Positions 10,074-19,157 of a DNA stretch of 64,000 nt are shown piece after piece. How positions within the stretch are numbered: position 1 is the stretch's first letter; every line of letters starts with the position of its first letter. The position numbers and the translations under genes were made by a program. The DNA is from Nostoc indistinguendum CM1-VF10 (lineage in GTDB: Bacteria > Cyanobacteriota > Cyanobacteriia > Cyanobacteriales > Nostocaceae), in NCBI GenBank assembly GCA_019359215.1, contig JAHHHS010000023.1, positions 1 to 64,000 on the forward strand, read 5' to 3'. Below the pieces are notes generated by a model. It worked only from the letters and a program-made list of their open reading frames with translations. It ran no database searches and was not told the origin of the DNA.

Positions 10074-10177
10074 GGGACTTCCAAATAAAAAAACATCCCA
10101 TCGCATTTAGGCAGGGGGGCAGGAACAGTCGTGTTGAGTCCAGAAATTGGAATAATTTATTTCTTGGAAGTCCCTAA
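10074..10177. mobile_element. MITE-like element with AGGGACTTCC inverted ends
   Basis: AGGGACTTCCAAATAAA at 10074 and TTTATTTCTTGGAAGTCCCT ending at 10177 are inverted repeats apart from a three-base insertion. They enclose about 70 bp with no coding capacity. It lies between the convergent mfd and the beta-helix gene. The size and ends suggest a non-autonomous transposable element. No mobilising transposase is in the window. Confidence 0.6.
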
Positions 10178-10222
10178 CCAGAATCAAACTCTTGTTTTAG
10201 AGAGGGGAGTGAAAAACTACAA

Positions 10223-12031
10223 CTAAAGAGTGATAAAAGAGGAAGGTTGAGCCAAAAGTATACTTGCAGTGACATTATCCAACTTTGCTAACACTTGATT
10301 GTCAGAACTATCCATAACAAAGGCTTGACTTCCTTGTTGCTGTATCAACAATTGACCAAACTTAAGGCCTCCTGACAACGCAAACTTGTCCTTACCCACT
10401 TCAAAATTAGTAATCGTGTCCGTGCCCTCACCTAAAGCCAATACAAAGGTGTCGGTGCCAGAACCCCCTGTAAGTATATCTTCGCCATTGCCCCCATAAA
10501 GCCAATCATTGCCTGTGCCCTCTAATAGTTGGTCATCGCCGATACCACCAAACAGCGTATCGTTAACGTTATCACTCGAAAGCTTATCATTGCCGCTATC
10601 GCCATAGAGTTGGTCATCACCTTCATTGCCCCAGAGAGTATCGTTTCCGTTGCCTCCCAAAAGTTGGTCATTTCCTAGATTACCTACGATGGTGTCTTGA
10701 CCCTCAAACTCATAAATCTTGTTGGCTGGGGCATTCCCTTTTAAGTACTCAGAACTATCAGTGCTATTGAGAACTTGAATTTCGGGGACAGGAGTCTTAT
10801 TGGTAGAGACATCATATGTACCAATGTCAATCAATACATTGCCGTTGCCATCGCCATCTACGGGAGTATTGTTAGTGATGCTATTGAAGGCATTGGAACC
10901 AGCATCAATCGCTGGACTTCCAGATTTGAGCCTAAAGTCACCATTCGCTGCATCAACAAACAACGGGTCTTTGTCTAAAATATTTTCTGAGCCTGTGCCT
11001 TTAAAAACTCCGTTGTAAGCAAAGTTGTTGTCAAATGAAGTATTACTAGAATGAGAAATAGAAGTGGCGGACTTTCCGTCGGTTGCATACATAATATTGT
11101 TATCAACCCGAACATTTTTACTACTGTTGAGGAAAATTTCTGCGCTTGAGAGGATTTGTGAATTTTTGTAAGTTGTATTATTAACAATGTCTATAGGATT
11201 TTCTCCTTTGTAAATCTGAATACCTGCGCCACCATTTTTGTAAATTAAGTTATTACCGATTAAGGCTTTACCGTGGTATGCAACTTTTTCAATATAAGAA
11301 GTGTCAAACATTATTCCATGACCTTCTGTTATTTTTCCTGTTGCAGCCCAAGGAACTAATTCTTTATTATCAAAAGAGGTGTTACCTTGAATAATTACTT
11401 TGTAATCTTTGACGTTGTTATCAGAGTTCCAAAGCTTAAGCATTGTAATTCCTTGGGTTCCAAAAGGTGAGTACCAAGCATTCCCAGAAACAACATTGTT
11501 TTTTACTGTAATGTAGTCTGCTTCAATTGTTGTAATTCCACCTCCTGGAAACTTAGAAACGTTGTTATTATTAATTGTGATGTGATGTGAACGCTGCTTT
11601 TGGTCGCCATTGATGTATGTAACGCTAATACCGTTTCCAGATGTCGCTGGGTTATTCAAATTATTTTTTTCCTGGAGCGCATATTTTAATGTAATTTCAT
11701 CTCGTACTCCCACCAGGGTTAGTCCTTCAATTACTACGTAAGAAGAACCTGTAACTGAGATAGCATTCCAATTGTTTTTGTGTGCTTCTAAAACAGGTTT
11801 GTGCCCAGGATAAGCAGTAAATGTGATCGGCTCCTTAGCGCTACCATGCTTATCTGAAATACTCAGGATATTAGCGTAAATATTTGTGTAATTACCATTC
11901 ATCACATAGACGGTGTCACCTGCAGCTACCAAATCCGCGGCTTTTTGGAGGGTGCGAAATGCGGCTTTCTCGTTCAAGCCATCATTTTTATCATCACCTG
12001 TTCCAGAAACGTAGTATGTTTTGCCAGCCAT
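10223..12031 (-). CDS. Secreted right-handed beta-helix protein with RTX calcium-binding repeats
   Basis: 602 residues. The N-terminus AGKTYYVSGTGDDKNDGLNE, then FRTLQKAADLVAAGDTVYV, is the DUF1565-type opening of parallel beta-helix proteins. About 60-400 are beta-helix coils rich in Asn (NNNVSKFPGGGITTI, NNLIYKNGGAGI), ending in AIDAGSNAF. About 440-540 hold RTX nonapeptides (GNDQLLGGNGNDTLWGNEGD, GGSGTDTF), followed by a C-terminal beta region like those that carry type I secretion signals. There is no N-terminal signal peptide, which fits type I export. It is probably an extracellular polysaccharide-binding or modifying protein; no catalytic residues can be assigned. Asn-rich composition and tandem repeats are normal for the family. 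Confidence 0.85.
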   Translation of the reverse strand: MAGKTYYVSGTGDDKNDGLNEKAAFRTLQKAADLVAAGDTVYVMNGNYTNIYANILSISDKHGSAKEPITFTAYPGHKPVLEAHKNNWNAISVTGSSYVVIEGLTLVGVRDEITLKYALQEKNNLNNPATSGNGISVTYINGDQKQRSHHITINNNNVSKFPGGGITTIEADYITVKNNVVSGNAWYSPFGTQGITMLKLWNSDNNVKDYKVIIQGNTSFDNKELVPWAATGKITEGHGIMFDTSYIEKVAYHGKALIGNNLIYKNGGAGIQIYKGENPIDIVNNTTYKNSQILSSAEIFLNSSKNVRVDNNIMYATDGKSATSISHSSNTSFDNNFAYNGVFKGTGSENILDKDPLFVDAANGDFRLKSGSPAIDAGSNAFNSITNNTPVDGDGNGNVLIDIGTYDVSTNKTPVPEIQVLNSTDSSEYLKGNAPANKIYEFEGQDTIVGNLGNDQLLGGNGNDTLWGNEGDDQLYGDSGNDKLSSDNVNDTLFGGIGDDQLLEGTGNDWLYGGNGEDILTGGSGTDTFVLALGEGTDTITNFEVGKDKFALSGGLKFGQLLIQQQGSQAFVMDSSDNQVLAKLDNVTASILLAQPSSFITL

Positions 12032-12782
12032 TGTTTTACTCCGAATTTGTGTAAGAGGATTTGGTAATACGCTCTTAACAACTGAGAAAAGTTGCTAAGT
12101 AGTTATTTGGATTGTTCATCTCATCTATCGAACCTTTCAAGACAGGCGCAGTTGTGCGATGGCGACTTAAAATCGCATCATTTGTAGAAACTTTGTTATC
12201 AAATTGAAATTTTTTTAATCGTTGATGGTTAAACTAGGGATGTCGATACCGTTAATCGTCAGTATTTTTTTGAGGGTGATCAGACGATTTGCACGTACAC
12301 AAGGCAGCGCAAAGCCGGAGACATTTCCTGTCTTCTCTGCGTTTGCTGTTAGACATTCTATGATTGCCAAAACTGGAGTTGAATACTCGTATTTTTATCT
12401 GTAGCAGTCGCGTAGGCGTAGCCCGTCGTAGACATCGCTGTTCTTGGGAAACCAGCTTTACTATCTGCTATATTTGATACGATAAGCAATAAATTAGCAT
12501 AATAATTACTTTAAACTTTTTCTGTTGTCTTAGGTCAGGAGGTTGCCAAATCGGCATAGTAAAATCCATCCCTCACTGATAACTGAGAACTTAAAGTTGG
12601 AGTGTTCAAAATTGAATTGGTTGAAACTTTAGTAGATTTAACCTTTAATTTAAGGGGGCTAATGTAACAACTTAGTAGAACCTGTTGTAATCGATGTAAC
12701 TAAGCTTTGTGAACTTAGTTAAAGGTAACCTTTACAAATAGCGATTGATATCAGTAAATACCCTGAAATTAGTACGCTTTTT

Positions 12783-12971
12783 TTACAACAAAATCAAAAA
12801 AACTATGGTAGTGTGATGGTGGAATCCTGCTAATTTCCAGAGTGAGATGGGAATTAAAGCCCTCTGTGCAAGGATTTGATGAAGTTTCTGTAAATATTTT
12901 TTGTCAGCAATGCCTTCTTTACGAGACCAAGGTGGAGCTTGCTTCCTCGTAGGGGTAATTATCTTCATCAT
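12783..12971 (-). CDS. Doubtful small ORF
   Basis: A 62-codon frame beginning MMKIITPTRKQAPPWSRKEG, with a basic first half and a hydrophobic tail (TIVFLILL). I recognise no family. There is no good ribosome binding site and it stands alone in a long spacer. It may be a chance frame or a gene scrap. Confidence 0.15.
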   Translation of the reverse strand: MMKIITPTRKQAPPWSRKEGIADKKYLQKLHQILAQRALIPISLWKLAGFHHHTTIVFLILL

Positions 12972-13111
12972 CTTTTTCGTGAAATGGTATTAGCTATCGC
13001 TTAAGTTGCTTGGTTCATCAGGGTAAAAATCATAGTCCACAATCTCTGGCAAACTTTAGGGACACTCTACCGCTGTTATCTATGTAATTCCAACGGTGAG
13101 TTAGTTTTGTT

Positions 13112-13131
13112 AAAGAGACAATTGTCTCTTT
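13112..13131. promoter_or_regulatory. Perfect 20-bp palindrome
   Basis: AAAGAGACAATTGTCTCTTT is self-complementary without a spacer and lies about 57 bp beyond the stop of the minus-strand Nudix gene. It could be the stem of a transcription end or a protein-binding site. No U-run follows closely on either strand. Confidence 0.4.
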
Positions 13132-13187
13132 GCTGAGTGCGATGACATAATTAACGGCAAAGCAATCTTAGTAAATTTCCAGATGAT

Positions 13188-13619
13188 TTATAAATATTCA
13201 AAAAATACTTCAGGTACTAATTTGAATTTCCCAGATTTAAAGCTAGAGATATCCATCCATAACGCTTTATGCTTATGAGTTTGTGATTCGGAAAAAATTA
13301 AACTTTCCAGTTGATAAAATTTAGAATCAACAAAGTCACATTGATAAAGTTGAATAATTTCATGACCTTGCCTACCATTAAATGTAAACAGGTTCTCTAT
13401 ACAACCTAGATATTTAATATTCGTTAAGTCTGCCTGAATTTCCTCTTGAAACTCTCGCTCTAAGGCGGCGTGGCTGGTTTCGCCAAAATCAACACCACCG
13501 CCTAAAGCACGATAAAATGTTTCTTGCTTTACGGGATCATAGCCTTCAGAAACAAATATGCGTTCGCCATCCCGAATTAGCCCCAAGGCTATTACCCGAA
13601 TTTCGCCTGCTTTATTCAT
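13188..13619 (-). CDS. Nudix hydrolase
   Basis: 143 residues. The Nudix box is complete at about 40-62: GGGVDFGETSHAALEREFQE followed by EI (pattern GX5EX7REXXEEXXX). The family cleaves nucleoside diphosphates linked to another group, using Mg2+ bound by the box glutamates. The start MNKAGEIRVIALGLI leads straight into the first strand of the fold. It lies 8 bp downstream of the DUF3531-like gene on the same strand, so the two are probably co-transcribed. The substrate cannot be deduced. Confidence 0.9.
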   Translation of the reverse strand: MNKAGEIRVIALGLIRDGERIFVSEGYDPVKQETFYRALGGGVDFGETSHAALEREFQEEIQADLTNIKYLGCIENLFTFNGRQGHEIIQLYQCDFVDSKFYQLESLIFSESQTHKHKALWMDISSFKSGKFKLVPEVFFEYL

Positions 13620-13627
13620 TTTTGTAA

Positions 13628-14080
13628 CTAATTATCGTAAATAGACTGAGGACGACTTTCGCTATCCTCAATAGGCCAATCTGGATTTTCGCCACCGATG
13701 TATAATTCTTCAATGGTGACATATTCCTGACTTAACTGGCTGAGGGCGTTGATTAAAATATCCAATGCGATCGCATCACTGGTTCCTAAGTCAAACCAAC
13801 AACGTCCCCACTGACCCTCATATTCAAACTCACCGATGTTGTGCATCAGTGCTAGCAAGCTTTTGTCATACCCTTGCTCATCATAATTCATGTAGCTGAT
13901 ATCGAGTCCAGTGTCCTGCACCTGGAGATTCTCTGCATTAAATGCACCCAATTTACCTAGATAAAACCAGGAATTGAAAACTTCTTCTACATACTGCTTT
14001 TCACGCGCAGAAGGATTTGTGCTGAATTTCAGCCAAATCCACATATCAAAAGGATTAATTTCGCGGAACTGAATCTCCAT
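13628..14080 (-). CDS. DUF3531-like conserved protein
   Basis: 150 residues, acidic and soluble, no membrane segment or signal. MEIQFREINPFDMWIWLKF, the tryptophan/tyrosine-rich central part (YMNYDEQGYDKSLLALMHNI) and GQWGRCWFDLGTSDAIALD match the conserved cyanobacterial/plastid family I know as DUF3531; the function is unknown. It is followed at 8 bp by the Nudix gene. About 75 bp, including a ggggagt heptamer repeat (14120-14155), separate it from the TPR gene upstream. Confidence 0.75.
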   Translation of the reverse strand: MEIQFREINPFDMWIWLKFSTNPSAREKQYVEEVFNSWFYLGKLGAFNAENLQVQDTGLDISYMNYDEQGYDKSLLALMHNIGEFEYEGQWGRCWFDLGTSDAIALDILINALSQLSQEYVTIEELYIGGENPDWPIEDSESRPQSIYDN

Positions 14081-14154
14081 TTTGGTCTAGTATCTCAATT
14101 ACTGTTCTGCAAATAAGCATATCAAAGTAGGGAGTGGGGAGTGGGGAATGGGGA

Positions 14155-15111
14155 CTAAGGATTCTTCAGGGTAACAGCATTGCTGCGTTCACGTTCAATT
14201 TGTTTGACTAAATCGCCTGGGAGTTGAGATTTTTTAGTCAATGCTTTATCAAAATTAGCGATCGCTTCTTGAATCATCTGCTGGCTTTTTTCTTTTTGCC
14301 CCAGGTTTTTCAGGATTTGGGCTTTGAGATAATAAATTTCTGGATTATCTGATGTGGTTTTGAGCGCCCGGTTGACATATTCTAGTGCCTGTGGATACCT
14401 TTTTAAATCCCGGTAAGCAAGAGCAATACCGCGATCCACGAGATACCCAGGAGCAGCATTTTTTTCTAAGCGTCCAATTGCCTGATCTGGACTAGCAAAA
14501 GGTAAATTAACCGCCAATAGTAAATCCATATAACCCTTGATTAAATTCAGTTCTGGATCGTTGGCAGAAATTGCTTCGGCTTTATCTAAATACTCATAAA
14601 CTTGCCGTAACCGACCAAAAGCTTGCGGCACACCGTTGACTGTACCCTCACGGGTGAGAATTACTGCACCTTCTAAAAAATGACCAACGGCAGTGTATAA
14701 ATTACCACGTAATGGATCGCTAGAAATCAGCTTTTGTCCCGTTTCTAGAGTTTTCTGACTGTAGGTGTCTAGTTTAACCCAATCCTTATTTCCGTATGCC
14801 AAAGATGCTTTCATGGCATAAGCTAGAGGTTCATTTGGCTCTTTGGATATCGCTTGTTCCAGATAACGCTCTGCTGCTGGATAGTTGCCCTGTTGGAAAA
14901 TCGCTTTAAAAGCGGCTTCTGTTTGGTCGCCAATTTGATGAGGTTCGCTATTACGAAATGGATCGCCAGCTAAGGAGGGGCTTATCCACAGATTAAGTGC
15001 GATTGCCCAAGGGGCAACGCCAAAGGCGAACGCAGCAGCAAAAGTAGTCTGAGTAAGGGTAGTGAGTTTAGTAGACGCTACTAATCGAAGCAAAGAAAAC
15101 CTTTTAGTCAT
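14155..15111 (-). CDS. Exported tetratricopeptide-repeat protein
   Basis: 318 residues. An N-terminal hydrophobic signal-like segment (about 15-48, ending near SPSLAGDPF) is followed by TPR-type helical repeats: AAFKAIFQQGNYPAAERYLE, IALAYRDLKRYPQALEYVNR, IYYLKAQILKNLGQKEKSQQ. TPR proteins scaffold protein contacts; with the signal this one probably acts in the periplasm or thylakoid lumen. Part of the signal region (FAFGVAPWAIALN, DNA 14999-15037) looks like a dispersed repeat sequence read in frame. No partner is evident from the neighbours. Confidence 0.8.
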   Translation of the reverse strand: MTKRFSLLRLVASTKLTTLTQTTFAAAFAFGVAPWAIALNLWISPSLAGDPFRNSEPHQIGDQTEAAFKAIFQQGNYPAAERYLEQAISKEPNEPLAYAMKASLAYGNKDWVKLDTYSQKTLETGQKLISSDPLRGNLYTAVGHFLEGAVILTREGTVNGVPQAFGRLRQVYEYLDKAEAISANDPELNLIKGYMDLLLAVNLPFASPDQAIGRLEKNAAPGYLVDRGIALAYRDLKRYPQALEYVNRALKTTSDNPEIYYLKAQILKNLGQKEKSQQMIQEAIANFDKALTKKSQLPGDLVKQIERERSNAVTLKNP

Positions 15112-15498
15112 TTTAACCCTCAGAATATTTGCGGTTGAAATAGTTGTATGTGTTACTTAGAATGCAACAAATGGTTAATTTTTACACTGAGCGTATCGCT
15201 AAAGCGAAAGCTCCGCTAACGCGCAGCGTCTCGTAGAGAAGTCGAAGTGTTAACTTGCCTCTGCTTCAACCAGAATTTTTTTATATAAAGTTTGACTTCG
15301 GTAAGTTTTCCATGTTCCCAGGCTGGTCATAGCCATTGTTTAAGGGTGAGTCTGCCACAATGGAGAAAAATATGGATGATTCTTGCTGCTAAATTAAGGT
15401 GTTAAGGCAGGTAATGCACTAAAAATTTTTCCAGAATTTTTTAGATGCTCTCAGTGTAGCTAATCAGTAATTTGCTGACTTTTTGGTAATTTTAACAA
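15112..15498. other. Divergent intergenic region with dispersed repeat
   Basis: Spacer between the divergent TPR and ECF-type ATPase genes. Positions 15190-15245 hold a GC-rich dispersed palindromic repeat (gctaaagcgaaagctccgct and following cgcagcgtctcg). The remainder is AT-rich, with no recognisable gene or RNA. Confidence 0.5.
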
Positions 15499-16173
15499 AT
15501 GCTCTATCTCCGAGATATAATTTATCACCCCACAGCTTGTCCAACAGCAATTCTCAAATCGATCAACTTGGAATTAGCACCCCAGCAGCTAGGTCTGATT
15601 ATTGGCCCAAGCGGTTCAGGAAAAAGTACCTTACTAGAAATTTTGTCGGGACTAGCCGAACCCACTACCGGCGCACTCTTTTGGCGGGAACAAGAACTCA
15701 TTGCCGAACAGTTACAGCAATTAGCTGGGTTGGTATTTCAGTTTCCAGAACGGCACTTTTGCGGTGGTTCGATTTTAGAGGAATTACGTTTAGGACATCC
15801 TGAGTTAGGGTCAGAACGAGTCAGACAAGCCCTGAGTGAGGTGGGATTAGAGCATTTATCGCTCTCTGCCGCTCCCCATGCTTTGAGTGGTGGTCAGCAA
15901 CGACGTTTAGCTTTAGCAGTGCAATTGATTCGCCAACCAAATTTACTGTTATTGGATGAACCCACAGCTGGTTTGGATTGGTCAATGCGTCGGCAACTGG
16001 TAAATTTATTAGCGAAACTGAAACAAGATTGGACACTGTTAGTAGTGACACACGATGCTGGGGATATGTTAGCGATCGCAGATCGTTGCTGGACACTCAA
16101 CCACGGTGAACTACAATCAGTAGATCCAAAAACACTAGAAGCCAAAGTTAAAGAACCTCTACCGACGGTGTGA
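15499..16173 (+). CDS. ABC transporter ATP-binding protein, ECF/CbiO-like
   Basis: 224 residues. A single ATPase domain has Walker A GPSGSGKST (about 36-44), Q-loop region FQFPERHFCGG, signature LSGGQQRRLALA, Walker B LLLLDEPTAGLD and the switch histidine in VVTHD. The FPE-type Q-loop is characteristic of energy-coupling-factor (vitamin/cobalt/nickel) ATPases. Similar single-domain proteins occur in cyanobacteria and as a chloroplast protein. There is no membrane partner next to it, so the substrate is open. rsmG follows about 75 bp downstream on the same strand after a heptamer repeat. Confidence 0.85.
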   Translation: MLYLRDIIYHPTACPTAILKSINLELAPQQLGLIIGPSGSGKSTLLEILSGLAEPTTGALFWREQELIAEQLQQLAGLVFQFPERHFCGGSILEELRLGHPELGSERVRQALSEVGLEHLSLSAAPHALSGGQQRRLALAVQLIRQPNLLLLDEPTAGLDWSMRRQLVNLLAKLKQDWTLLVVTHDAGDMLAIADRCWTLNHGELQSVDPKTLEAKVKEPLPTV

Positions 16174-16218
16174 GAACAGAGCAGGGGGGCAAGGGGACAA
16201 GAAGAATAACCATGCCCC

Positions 16219-16253
16219 ATGACAAATGACAAATGACAAATGACAAATGACAA
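16219..16253. repeat. Five-copy ATGACAA heptamer tandem repeat
   Basis: Five perfect copies of ATGACAA run into the start of rsmG; the last copy supplies the ATG used at 16247. Every copy contains an ATG, in frames that shift by one base per copy. Confidence 0.9.
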
Positions 16254-16981
16254 ACTTATTGCCTGAGATGGCAGAAATATGGCAGCAAACTCTGAATTGG
16301 CAACCAACTGTCCAACAGCAAGCACAATTTCAAAAGCTTTATGAGTTAATCCTAGAAGGTAACCGCCAACTAAATTTAACTCGCATCACTGATCCCCAAG
16401 AGTTTTGGGAAAAACATCTCTGGGATTCTCTGCGAGGAATTGCACCCCTGTTATCAATAAGTTTGTCCCCTACTTCCCCTGCTCTGATCGATATTGGTAC
16501 AGGTGCAGGTTTTCCGGGTGTTCCAGTGACAATTACTGTACCTAATTGCACAATTACTCTTCTCGATTCCACTCGGAAAAAAATCGCTTTTCTCGACAAT
16601 ATACTAGCTGAACTTGCTCTTACTAATGCCAAAACTCTTGTTGGTAGGGCTGAAGAAATCGGTCAGCACCCCCAGCATCGACTAGCTTACGATATTGCAT
16701 TGATCCGCGCTGTAGGTGCAGCCTCTGTCTGTGCAGAATATACCCTACCGCTGCTCAAACAGGGAGGTTTAGCCATAATTTATCGCGGTAATTGGGCTGA
16801 GGATGAAACAACAGCTTTGCAGAATGCTGTGAAGCAGTTGGGTGGTGTTATTGAATCAATCGAACAATTTACAACACCCCTAAGTCACAGCATCCGGCAC
16901 TGTGTGTATTTGCGTAAGGTAGCCATCACACCAGTTCAGTTTCCTCGTGCTATTGGTGTACCTACTCAAAAGCCTCTTTAA
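16247..16981 (+). CDS. rsmG: 16S rRNA (guanine-N7)-methyltransferase RsmG (GidB)
   Basis: 244 residues. The enzyme uses S-adenosylmethionine to methylate G527 of 16S rRNA. Family signatures are visible: NLTRITDPQEFWEKHLWDSL, the SAM-binding LIDIGTGAGFPGVP (about 83-96), LLDSTRKKIAFLDNI and the IRAVGAASVCAEYTLPLL region. The length is normal. The start ATG is the last unit of a heptamer repeat; an internal ATG at 16268 (MAEIWQQ) is an alternative only 7 codons later. It lies in the same direction as the ECF-type ATPase gene. Confidence 0.93.
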   Translation: MTNLLPEMAEIWQQTLNWQPTVQQQAQFQKLYELILEGNRQLNLTRITDPQEFWEKHLWDSLRGIAPLLSISLSPTSPALIDIGTGAGFPGVPVTITVPNCTITLLDSTRKKIAFLDNILAELALTNAKTLVGRAEEIGQHPQHRLAYDIALIRAVGAASVCAEYTLPLLKQGGLAIIYRGNWAEDETTALQNAVKQLGGVIESIEQFTTPLSHSIRHCVYLRKVAITPVQFPRAIGVPTQKPL

Positions 16982-17106
16982 CTAATTCGTAATTCGTAAT
17001 TCGTAATCATGAAGAGTACAAACATCCACTAGTAGTAATTACGAATTACTTTGACAGGGGTGGAAGATAATTTTTTATTTTTCTATCTCTCCCCTTATCC
17101 TAATGC

Positions 17107-17874
17107 TTAAGCTAATTTACTTGCTGCTGCAAATCGCTTATTAATCTCATCCCAATTAATCACGTTCCACCAAGCATCTAAATAATCTGCACGGCGATTT
17201 TGGTAATTGAGATAATATGCGTGTTCCCATACGTCATTACCCATAATGGGATATTTGCCTTCACTTAAGGGATTATCTTGGTTAGCTGTAGTTGTCACTT
17301 CCAACTTGCCACCTTTGTTACGTACTAGCCAAACCCAACCACTACCAAAACGGCCAGCACCAGCTTCGTTAAACTGCTTTTTGAAAGCTGCAAAACTGCC
17401 AAAATTTTGATTAATTGCGGAGGCTATATTTCCTGTTGGTTCTCCCCCACCTTTCGGCTTCATAATAGTCCAGAACATTGAGTGGTTAACATGACCACCG
17501 CCATTATTAACTACTGTTCTGCGAATATCTTGTGGTACACTGTCAAGTTTCTGTAACAGTTCTTCAATAGTTTTGCCTTTGAGTTCTGGGTGTTTGTCTA
17601 AGGCTGCATTTAGATTTTTCACATAAGTTGCATGGTGTTTATCGTGGTGAAATTGCATCGTTTTGGCATCAATGTGCGGTTCTAGTGCATCGTAGGCGTA
17701 AGGTAAAGGCGGTAGTTGGATCGCACCTGTTTTATTTGCTGTTGTATTTGGTGTTGTTTCAAGAATTGCAGTGTTTCCCTGAGGAGATTTCTCTGCCAAT
17801 GCACAAGCATCTAATACAAAAGCACCCGCACCTGCTGTGAGTAAAAACAAGAAATGGCGTCGATTAATAGTCAT
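17107..17874 (-). CDS. sodA: Membrane-targeted manganese superoxide dismutase
   Basis: 255 residues. It converts superoxide to oxygen and hydrogen peroxide. The mature part has the Fe/Mn-SOD core: [47 protein letters not shown] and [19 protein letters not shown], giving the His-His-Asp-His metal ligands. [10 protein letters not shown] together with NQDNPL points to the Mn rather than the Fe form. The N-terminus has a twin arginine (NRRHFLFLL), a hydrophobic stretch and LDACA, which could be a Tat signal, a lipobox or an uncleaved anchor. Membrane-targeted Mn-SOD is known in Anabaena. It is monocistronic and convergent with rsmG. Confidence 0.93.
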   Translation of the reverse strand: MTINRRHFLFLLTAGAGAFVLDACALAEKSPQGNTAILETTPNTTANKTGAIQLPPLPYAYDALEPHIDAKTMQFHHDKHHATYVKNLNAALDKHPELKGKTIEELLQKLDSVPQDIRRTVVNNGGGHVNHSMFWTIMKPKGGGEPTGNIASAINQNFGSFAAFKKQFNEAGAGRFGSGWVWLVRNKGGKLEVTTTANQDNPLSEGKYPIMGNDVWEHAYYLNYQNRRADYLDAWWNVINWDEINKRFAAASKLA

Positions 17875-17996
17875 ATAAATTTTTGCAGCGAATCCATTAA
17901 ATCTCTATTGCAGTTTTTATTTTCTTAGATTTTGGCTACAAAAAATTGTGAATTGCGATTATTTTGGCAGTTTATTCTGGCAGTTTAAGAAACTAT

Positions 17997-19157
17997 TTAT
18001 AAAATTCTATCCCCAGTTTTAGGATCGAATACAAACAAGTGATTTAAATCAAGTTGTAGAGAAAGGCGATCGCCTGGACGCGGACGCACATCAGCACCCA
18101 CCTGAATATTCAATACCACTGCCGAACCAGGTAAGCCAGCACGAATCAAAGTTTCCCTTCCTAAAGGTTCCACCACCTTAACTTCTACAATCAACTGACT
18201 CTCATTTCCTTCTTCGCGTCCTTCTCTTCGAGAGGCTTCTCCTGTCGGAAACGCTTCTCCTGTCGGAGACGCTTCGCGAACGCAACTTGGCGATTCGTTG
18301 ATAAAAATATGCTCTGGACGAATCCCCAAATCATAACTGTGTCCATGACGCAACTGTAATTTTTTCACAACTGCTGGAATTGTTAATAACTGTCCACTTA
18401 CATCAAAACCGTTATTTTCATAGATTGCAGGCAAAATATTCATTGGTGGACTACCTAAAAAAGTTGCCACCATCTGATTAGCAGGACTTGCATAAATAGT
18501 TTGGGGATCGCCAATTTGTTGAATCCGTCCGCGATTTAGCACAACAATTTTATCAGCCAAAGTCATCGCTTCAACTTGATCGTGGGTGACGTAAATTGTG
18601 GTAATGCCTAATTCTTGATGTAACTGTTTCAACTCCGCCCTTGTATCATCGCGCAATTGGGCATCTAAATTAGATAAAGGTTCATCAAGTAAAAACACTT
18701 GGGGTTCACGAGCGATCGCTCTTCCTAATGCTACCCGTTGTTGCTGTCCCCCAGAGAGTTGTTTGGGTTTACGATCCAGTAGGTGATCCAGAGAAAGCGA
18801 TCGCGCCACATTCATCACTCGTTCTTGAATGATTTTCCGGTCAACCTTCCGCATTTGCAACCCAAAGCCGATGTTTTCCGCCACACTCATGTGAGGATAG
18901 AGGGCGTAGTTCTGGAATACCATCGCCACATCTCGCTGTCTGGCTGGGATATTATTCACCAAGCGATCGCCAATAAAAAGTTTGCCTGATGTGGCAGTTT
19001 CTAAACCAGCGATCGTTCGTAAAATTGTAGACTTACCACAACCCGATGGCCCAACTAAAACCCAAAACTCACCATCGGGAATTTCAAAAGTAATGTCCTC
19101 AATAGCAGTGACATTATTAAATCTACGCTTAATATCTTCTAGACGAACGTTTGCCAT
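17997..19157 (-). CDS. ugpC: Sugar-type ABC transporter ATPase (MalK/UgpC family)
   Basis: 386 residues. The ATPase domain has GPSGCGKSTILR (about 36), VFQNYALYPHMSV, LSGGQQQRVALGRA, VFLLDEPLSNLDAQLR and VTHDQVEAM; a MalK-like regulatory/TOBE domain follows from about 235 (LGIRPEHIFI). Such ATPases energise binding-protein-dependent uptake of sugars or glycerol phosphate and are often shared by several permeases. No permease or binding protein is adjacent. Oddity: 18211-18290 is a dispersed repeat read in frame, adding SCVREASPTGEAFPTGEASR and a charged tail inside the regulatory domain between PEHIFINES and LIVEVKVVEP. The gene symbol reflects the family only. Confidence 0.87.
   Translation of the reverse strand: MANVRLEDIKRRFNNVTAIEDITFEIPDGEFWVLVGPSGCGKSTILRTIAGLETATSGKLFIGDRLVNNIPARQRDVAMVFQNYALYPHMSVAENIGFGLQMRKVDRKIIQERVMNVARSLSLDHLLDRKPKQLSGGQQQRVALGRAIAREPQVFLLDEPLSNLDAQLRDDTRAELKQLHQELGITTIYVTHDQVEAMTLADKIVVLNRGRIQQIGDPQTIYASPANQMVATFLGSPPMNILPAIYENNGFDVSGQLLTIPAVVKKLQLRHGHSYDLGIRPEHIFINESPSCVREASPTGEAFPTGEASRREGREEGNESQLIVEVKVVEPLGRETLIRAGLPGSAVVLNIQVGADVRPRPGDRLSLQLDLNHLFVFDPKTGDRIL
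18211..18290. repeat. In-frame dispersed repeat inside the MalK-type ATPase gene
   Basis: Two near-identical units (gcttctcctgtcggaaac and gcttctcctgtcggagac) lie between cttctcttcgagag and gcttcgcgaacgc. The same vocabulary (cgagaggct, gcttctc, gcgccaacg) recurs at 61381-61470 and at intergenic sites, identifying one repeat family. Confidence 0.75.

Larger units (their letters stand above)
12032..13187. other. Long AT-rich intergenic region
   Basis: About 1.15 kb with no gene I can support. It contains a GC-rich dispersed-repeat scrap around 12405-12430 (cgcgtaggcgtagcccgtcg), the weak minus-strand frame at 12783-12971, and a perfect 20-bp palindrome at 13112-13131. The 5' part upstream of 12031 should carry the promoter of the beta-helix gene, but no clear -10/-35 pair stands out. 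Confidence 0.4.

Noticed and set aside
12222..12404. 60-codon plus-strand frame in the 12-13 kb spacer
   Set aside because: Composition and lack of ribosome binding site look non-coding, and it ends in a dispersed repeat.
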